Positions 59,276-64,000 of a stretch of 64,000 nucleotides of DNA are shown here, piece after piece (within the stretch, counting starts at the first letter, position 1; the number at the start of each line of letters is the position of its first letter). The position numbers and the translations under genes were made by a program. The notes under the pieces were generated by a model. The model saw only the letters and a list, made by a program, of their open reading frames with translations, made no database searches and had not been told where the DNA came from. Source of the stretch: Symbiodinium natans (taxonomy: Eukaryota; Sar; Dinophyceae; Suessiales; Symbiodiniaceae); contig CAJNDS010002190.1 in the NCBI GenBank assembly GCA_905221605.1, positions 1,520,788 to 1,584,787 of the forward strand, in the 5' to 3' direction.

Positions 59276-59968
59276 CTCGTCTACCGGGAGGCTTTACCCT
59301 CCCTCACCGTTCTGTGGAGACGCTCGGTCGGGGACCTCGGTCGAAGCCTCGAGCGCCCATGCATATGGACAGCGGCGCTCTCGGCAGTTTAGGGTTTAGG
59401 GTTTAGGGTTTAGGGTTTAGGGTTTAGGGTTTAGGGAACTCATAGCTTTAGGGGCTTATAGGGTTAAGGATTCCCGATGGTTCATAGTCGCCTCCTCAGT
59501 CTTCTTACAATAGGGAGTGTACATATATATTTATATTTATATTTATATATACACATAGCATTTCAGGGTTGAGGGTTTAGGGGGACCACTGATTTGAGAA
59601 ACGCCCATATCTCTTTCAACCAAGGGGTTCTAGGCCATGATTCTGGATACCTGGAGGTCCCTTGTCTGGGTCCGAATGACTGCACAATCATAGGGTTTAG
59701 GGTTTGGGCTTCAGGTTTAGGGTTTGGGCTTTGGGGTTTTAGGGCTGGGGGTGCACTTATGCTTTAAGTGGCTACCCTTATTTAAGCTGTATCCCGAATT
59801 ATTTTGAGCTGAAGGCTTTGCCGGCTGGAAGGTCCTTCTCGCAGAGGGGTAACACCCCCACGCACACACCCATCTAAGGAACACCCCATGACGCCAGGGC
59901 ACCTGACTCAGGGTCCTGAAGTGTCAGCTGCTTGATTGTTTAGGGGTGGCTGTAGGCAGGGAGATAAG

Positions 59969-60020
59969 GGCCCAAATAAAGATCCCCACCGAGAATTGCA
60001 ACGAACTGTCCATACCCTAA
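59969..60020 (+). CDS. Terminal exon
   Basis: GGGAGATAAG acceptor, AQIKIPTENCNELSIP, TAA in the first CCCTAAA. Confidence 0.45.
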
Positions 60021-60045
60021 ACCCTAAACCCTAAACCCTCAGCAG

Positions 60046-60101
60046 GTGAGGAAGAAGCTGAAGGACTATGGCATCGCTCTGCAGGGCACTCAGCACTCAA
60101 G
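60046..60101 (+). CDS. 18-codon exon
   Basis: CCTCAGCAG acceptor, VRKKLKDYGIALQGTQHS, donor CAAG|GTGTCA. Basic and coding-like. Confidence 0.55.
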
Positions 60102-60180
60102 GTGTCACGAAGGGTTTAGGGTTTAGGGTTAGGGTTTGGGGTTTAGGGTTTAGGGTTTAGGGTCTAGGGTTTCGGCTTCA

Positions 60181-60296
60181 GGGTTTCAGGGTATTTCAGG
60201 GTATTTCAGGGTATTTCAGGGTATTTCAGGATATTTCAGGGTATTTCAGGGTCATTTCAGGGTCATTTCAGGGTCATTTCAGGGTCATTTCAGGGC
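60181..60296. repeat. GGGTATTTCA and GGGTCATTTCA arrays
   Basis: About six decamers followed by about five undecamers, two successive homogenised variants. Confidence 0.85.
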
Positions 60297-60327
60297 TTAG
60301 GGTTTAGGATCTCCGGCCCTAACCCAG

Positions 60328-60397
60328 CTACTCCGCCACGGCCATGGCCCATGCGCGGTATAAGCAGACGTTCAATCAAATCGGTAGTATCCTTTAA
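60328..60397 (+). CDS. Terminal exon
   Basis: GCCCTAACCCAG acceptor, YSATAMAHARYKQTFNQIGS then IL, TAA 60395-60397. ATG 60344 (context ACGGCCATGG) may be a start instead. Confidence 0.5.
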
Positions 60398-60436
60398 AAC
60401 AAGAAACCCCGTTGGGCTTAGCTTCAGGACTTGCAG

Positions 60437-60631
60437 TCTATCCTAGGGCGCCCGATCGAGTACTACGGGGCAAGAGGTTCGGGTGTGAGGATTGTTGCGG
60501 AGAGAGTGCGAACCCTGCCATTGACTGGCACGTCGTTTGCTGGTTTCTACTTCCCCAGAGGCTTCATATGTCAGTATCGTTTCTGGGAACCTGTGGCCAG
60601 CATGGTACTACAAATGCGCCTTAAACCCTAA
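60437..60631 (+). CDS. 64-codon exon, unknown protein
   Basis: GGACTTGCAG acceptor, ILGRPIEYYGARGSGVRIVA, ERVRTLPLTGTSFAGFYFPR, GFICQYRFWEPVASMVLQMR, then LKP and stop from CCCTAAA. One of the longest uninterrupted and most protein-like frames here. No domain named. Confidence 0.6.
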   Translation, partial: SILGRPIEYYGARGSGVRIVAERVRTLPLTGTSFAGFYFPRGFICQYRFWEPVASMVLQMRLKP

Positions 60632-60683
60632 ACCCTAAACCCTCTAGGTTCAACCTACCCATGCATCTTCCCTGACCTTACAG

Positions 60684-60779
60684 GTCTTACTCTTCAGTCC
60701 CTGTGTTGGGAGCGCCCGAAATCTCCGGGGCCTTATCATTGTGTCCGTCAACCTAGCACTGAGATCTCCTAAACCCTAA
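60684..60779 (+). CDS. Exon, hydrophobic C-terminal part
   Basis: ATCTTCCCTGACCTTACAG acceptor, VLLFSPCVGSARNLRGLIIV then SVNLALRS, then PKP-stop from repeat. A possible membrane segment. Confidence 0.55.
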   Translation, partial: VLLFSPCVGSARNLRGLIIVSVNLALRSPKP

Positions 60780-60883
60780 ACCCTAAACCCTAAACCCTAA
60801 CCCTCTAAACCCTAAACCCTAAACCCTAAACCCTAGGCCCTTTTCGAGGCTCGTGGCTTGCCACTGTTCTCTAGCACTCACAG

Positions 60884-60934
60884 AAGCCTTGGGGCTTTCC
60901 AGAGCCCCAAGAGGCCTGCAGACTCAAGACCTGA
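60884..60934 (+). CDS. Terminal exon
   Basis: GTTCTCTAGCACTCACAG acceptor, KPWGFPEPQEACRLKT, TGA 60932-60934. Confidence 0.5.
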   Translation, partial: KPWGFPEPQEACRLKT

Positions 60935-60937
60935 GGG

Positions 60938-61075
60938 TTAGGGTTTAGGGTTTAGGGTTTAGGGTTTAGGGTTTAGGGTTTAGGGTTTAGGGTTTAGGGT
61001 TTAGGGTTTAGGGTTTAGGGTTTAGGGTTTAGGGTTTAGGGTTTAGGGTTTAGGGTTTAGGGTTTAGGGTTTAGG
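60938..61075. repeat. ~19-unit TTTAGGG array
   Basis: Near-perfect heptamers between a terminal exon and the next gene's exon at 61113. Confidence 0.9.
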
Positions 61076-61112
61076 GTCAAGGGTTTCTTAGTCTTGACAC
61101 ACGACTCTTCAG

Positions 61113-62329
61113 CCTGGACGCCTCTCTACGACAAGCAGAAAATCCGAGGGTTCAGGATTTACAGGGTTGGGGGGGGGGGGGGGGGGGATGCCCCTATTCG
61201 TGCCAGCATCGATATGCTACAGGTGTCTAAAGAATGTCCGATGTCGCCACCTTACACTCCCTGTAGAACTATACTACAATCTACCCGGCACTCTCATCAC
61301 CTAGGCCCCCTATACTGTGTGGAAGTGTCGACTTCGGCTTTGGTGGATTTTGTCGGGGGAAGGGCGGCTCAGGCCCCTGAGCCCCAAAGCTCAGAATCAT
61401 CCCGAGTGCCTCCAACCAGGACCAACTTGACGATGTTGTTCAAGAGCCTTGACAAAGATGGCGAAGGCCGGTTATGGGTTCAGGTGCATCAACTGTGTTA
61501 GGCTTTAACTTGCGTGCGCGTGTGTGTTTGTGTCTGTGTGTGTCTTTGTGTCTTTATATATGTATATATATCTATACATACATACAGAAGTTTGCGTAGG
61601 TGTTTTACAGATGAAGTTATGTTTCTTTAAGGCGCCCAGGAGGTTTTCATGTTCATGTTGCGTTCTTTGTATCTACCTGTGCATACGGTTCTAGATGTAT
61701 TCTTGAGTATATCGAGGTGCAGGATCGTGATGGGAACGTTCAGCATATTAAAAACACACACACACACACACATTTCGAACCTCGAATCACGACCTGCCGG
61801 TCGCTTTAAGATTGTTTCATGTTCGAAGCAGTTTTGCTTTAACCCCAAAAGGGACCATCATGTAGAGAAGCGGCCATTTTGAGAGCAAGAATACTGAGAA
61901 GAGGCTTAGATGACTTCACGCACGGAAAGTTTGAGCTGTGGCTTCCGATAATTCCGGGGCTTAGGGTGGTTTGGGGGTTGTGTTCCTACTGGATGCTCAC
62001 ATGTCAAAGCTAAACCTGAACATTCTGCGGCGCGGGCTGGGGGTTCACGGGATTTGCCACTGCAAACTCTAGGGTTAGGATTTCAACAGAAGCCCGCAAA
62101 CGGGATCTAAAGCCGTAGTAGCTGAGTAGGCAACCTTTCCCATTGAGCATTTTGCGGTCTTTACAATCCTACCAGAATTGAAAGGGTTAACTTTTTTGGC
62201 CCAGGGTACTCAGTAACTAGGAAGCCCCAATGCGCCTTTCAAGCCACGAATACACTGCATTGGCCAGGCCTTCTCACGTTCGACGAGTTGTGCGATGGCA
62301 CGGCCGGCCTGTGGATGCAGGAGTTCTAA
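61113..62329 (+). CDS. EF-hand protein gene, exons partly resolved
   Basis: Likely exons: 61113-61149 (WTPLYDKQKIR, acceptor CGACTCTTCAG), 61373-61477 (APEPQSSESSRVPPTRTNLT then MLFKSLDKDGEGRLW), 61910-61965 (DDFTHGKFELWLPIIPGLR, ending AGG|GTGG) and 62268-62329 (LLTFDELCDGTAGLWMQEF, TAA). LDKDGEGRL is the first part of an EF-hand loop cut by an intron; FDELCDGTAGLWMQEF looks like a second, degenerate hand. Junction phases are not all resolved and an exon may be missing between 61477 and 61910. Simple repeats (TGTG, ACAC) fill the intron around 61510-61770. Confidence 0.5.
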
Positions 62330-62394
62330 GAAGGTAGCCCCTAAACCCTATAAATCCTAAACCCTAAACCCTAAATTAGGCCCTAAATCCTAAA

Positions 62395-62470
62395 CCCTAA
62401 ACCCTAAACCCTATACCCTAAACCCTAAACCCTAAACCCTAAACCCTAAACCCTAAACCCTAAACCCTAA
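62395..62470. repeat. CCCTAAA array
   Basis: About ten heptamers ending in poly-C that serves as the pyrimidine tract of the next acceptor. Confidence 0.9.
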
Positions 62471-62482
62471 CCCCCCCAACAG

Positions 62483-62936
62483 CCCAGAAAAAGGTGGTTT
62501 TCTCATCGGAAGTCGCAAGAAAGCAGGCTTTGGGCTTTGAGGGGAAGAACCCTCAGGGTGCATTTAGCAGCACATTTCCCGGTTTAGGGTTTAGGGTTTA
62601 TGGTTTAGGGTTTAGGGTTTCGGGTTTGGGGGTTGAGGGTTGAGGGTTTGGGGTTGAGGGTTTGGGGTTCGAGGGTTTGGGGTTGGAGGGTTTTGGGTTT
62701 GAGGGTTTCGGGTTCGACATTTAGTGGCAAGGTTTTTGGGCGCGCAGGGTTCTACTTGGGGCTCATGTTAAAATGCTTGAAGCCGCTCAGACCCCAACCC
62801 CTCAACTCCTGCATGGACCATGTAGGGGTTTAGGGCTTAGGGTTTAGGGTTTAGGGTTTAGGGTTTAGGGTTTAGGGTTTAGGGCTCCATGCCAGATGGC
62901 TGGCTGCTTTTCGGTTCTGGGTTCAGGGAGCCCTAA
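62483..62936 (+). CDS. Three-exon gene; intron 2 is pure repeat
   Basis: Exon 62483-62581 (acceptor CCCCCCCAACAG): QKKVVFSSEVARKQALGFEG then KNPQGAFSSTFP. Intron 62582-62747 begins GTTTAGGG and ends GGCGCGCAG. Exon 62748-62821 (phase 1): FYLGLMLKCLKPLRPQPLNS then CMDH. Intron 62822-62882 is 61 bp of TTTAGGG-type repeat only, GTAGGGG to TTTAG. Exon 62883-62936 (phase 0): GSMPDGWLLFGSGFREP, with TAA supplied by CCCTAAA. Unknown protein; the best small model with two repeat introns. Confidence 0.65.
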
Positions 62937-62984
62937 ACCCTGAACCCTACGCCCGGGGTCTGGGTCGGGTGGCAGGCTTAGACT

Positions 62985-63100
62985 AGGATGCCCAGTAGTC
63001 CCCTTATTCCCTTTTTGGGGGGTTTAGGTTACCTTATAAACCCCTTTAAGCCAAAAAAGGCACCCTTTTTAAGCCTTGGTTAATGGGCAGCCTAGTAGAT
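62985..63100. mobile_element. Element family H, complete copy
   Basis: CTAGGATGCCCAGTAGTCCC on the left; TTAATGGGCAGCCTAGTA on the right. The CTTTTTGGGGGG/AAAAAAGG inner arms match 46625-46735 closely. Confidence 0.75.
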
Positions 63101-63119
63101 GTCCCTTCACACTACTAAG

Positions 63120-63211
63120 GCAGCATCAAGACGCACGCGTATGTCCCAGAAACCGAAGCCTCATCTTCCAGTGACCGCGAATCATGGCTACGAAGGGCTT
63201 CAGCAACCTTC
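63120..63211 (+). CDS. Exon, serine-rich
   Basis: CACTACTAAG acceptor, SIKTHAYVPETEASSSSDRE then SWLRRASATF before C-rich repeat. All three frames are open here; this one has the most protein-like composition. Confidence 0.45.
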
Positions 63212-63426
63212 AACCCCAAAACCCCAAAACCCCTAAACCCAAAGCACTAAACCCCAAAACCCTGAACACCCTAAACCCTAAGCACCCTACACTCCCAAAC
63301 CCCTAAAAACCCCTAAACCCCTAAACCCTAAACGTTAGCTCCCCAGATGTAGTCGGGCAACCCTGTACACCCTTGAAACTCACATTACAGGCCCCAAACT
63401 CCTCCAAAGCCTTCGGAGTTTAATGT

Positions 63427-63525
63427 AGGGGTCGGAAAAATTACAAATGGTATTCCGTTATCCTCCCTTATGTTTATACTACAATAACCCCCAGAACCCT
63501 ATTCTAGTTATTAAGGCCCCTATCT
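63427..63525. mobile_element. Element family C, copy 4
   Basis: TAGGGGTCGGAAAAATT start, TTTATACTAC core, AAGGCCCCTATC end, as in 47881-47983. Confidence 0.65.
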
Positions 63526-63715
63526 CGGGCCCTGCGCTATCGTGGGGTCTAGGGCCTGTCGGCCACTGACAACCCTGCTAGTACGACGTGCGTCCGAATG
63601 GGAGCAACCCACAAAGGGCCTTCGAACCCCAACCTCACAAACCCTGGACCTCATACTGTATCCTAAATCCTAAATCCTAAACTCCTAAACTCTTAAACCC
63701 GAACCGTAAACTCAG

Positions 63716-63780
63716 CCAGGCTTCCTGAAGCTCGCAGCCATCATGAGGCAAGTGACCCCGGTCCTCGGTGCTGGCTCGGG
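63716..63780 (+). CDS. Exon near right edge
   Basis: CGTAAACTCAG acceptor, PGFLKLAAIMRQVTPVLGAG then S, donor GTTTAGGG. A further frame at 63888-63950 (LHKPASRIAPQAREILHPAQ, TAA) may be the last exon. Confidence 0.5.
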
Positions 63781-63781
63781 G

Positions 63782-63868
63782 TTTAGGGTTTTGGGTTTAT
63801 ATACAGGGTTTAGGGTTTTGGGTTTTAGGGTTTAGGGTTTAGGGTTTATATACAGGGTTTAGGGTTTC
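63782..63868. repeat. TTTAGGG block with duplicated TTTATATACAGGG
   Basis: GGGTTTATATACAGGGTTTA occurs at about 63793 and 63843, showing tandem duplication of a longer unit inside the array. Confidence 0.75.
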
Positions 63869-64000
63869 GGGGTGAGCACGTCCTGAGCTGCACAAGCCCG
63901 CCAGCCGAATTGCACCCCAGGCACGCGAGATCTTACACCCCGCACAGTAAGAATCGCAACCCGACACCCCTAAACCCTAAACTTCCTTAAAACCCAAACC

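Noticed and set aside
59240-59390. A structured RNA gene in the GC-rich unique stretch before 59390
   Set aside because: No tRNA boxes, rRNA or snRNA motif could be recognised by eye.
1-64000. CRISPR array
   Set aside because: The periodic repeats are telomere-like heptamers without regular spacers, and no cas-like genes are present.

Overview
This window looks like nuclear DNA of a microbial eukaryote, most likely a dinoflagellate. Three things point there: hundreds of blocks of the plant/algal-type telomere heptamer TTTAGGG in both orientations, a large ubiquitin-like/FNIP-repeat protein gene of a kind I associate with dinoflagellates, and many very short exons with GT, GC and apparently GA donor sites. 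Other algae with TTTAGGG telomeres are not excluded. I see no bacterial-style operons, tRNA, rRNA or CRISPR. Exon calls were made by eye from open frames, AG acceptors, donors and phase agreement. With short exons and freely chosen splice sites some phase matches will be chance, so small entries are candidates.

Layout. 1-0.6 kb is telomere-like repeats and a hairpin element. 0.63-4.2 kb is the best gene: an N-terminal ubiquitin-like domain and about 25 FNIP repeats, interrupted by a ~0.96 kb insertion with a 16-bp target duplication and an A tail. 4.2-7.3 kb is mostly degenerate repeat. From 7.6 kb to the right edge, short unique islands alternate with repeat blocks. Many islands are exon-like and join in frame across the blocks. 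Recognisable pieces are an RNase H end (26.2 kb), a possible ShK-like cysteine module (33.2 kb), EF-hand exons (56.1 kb; 61.4-62.3 kb) and several small predicted membrane proteins (19.9, 36.0 and 37.0 kb). The best multi-exon models are at 9.3-9.9, 21.8-22.5, 24.4-24.9, 33.9-34.4, 40.2-40.8, 46.2-46.5, 47.8-48.4, 51.7-52.8 and 62.5-62.9 kb. A 1.6 kb island at 57.6-59.3 kb has a different composition and carries a ~265-bp duplicated block.

Main idea. The telomere-like blocks and at least four families of short hairpin (MITE-like) elements appear to be the introns. In the TTTAGGG orientation one array contains both GT (GTTTAGGG) and AG (TTTAG); three predicted introns (48, 83 and 61 bp) are nothing but repeat. 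In the CCCTAAA orientation, which has no G, flanking bases supply the sites, sometimes as GC or GA donors. Hairpin families A, C, D and F carry splice sites in their terminal repeats. Some telomere-like blocks are flanked by 13-20 bp direct duplications, as expected for insertion or break repair. Together this suggests mass intron creation by telomeric-repeat insertion alongside transposon introners. Introners are known; introns made purely of telomeric repeat are, as far as I know, not a described class. RNA evidence is decisive and cannot be obtained here.
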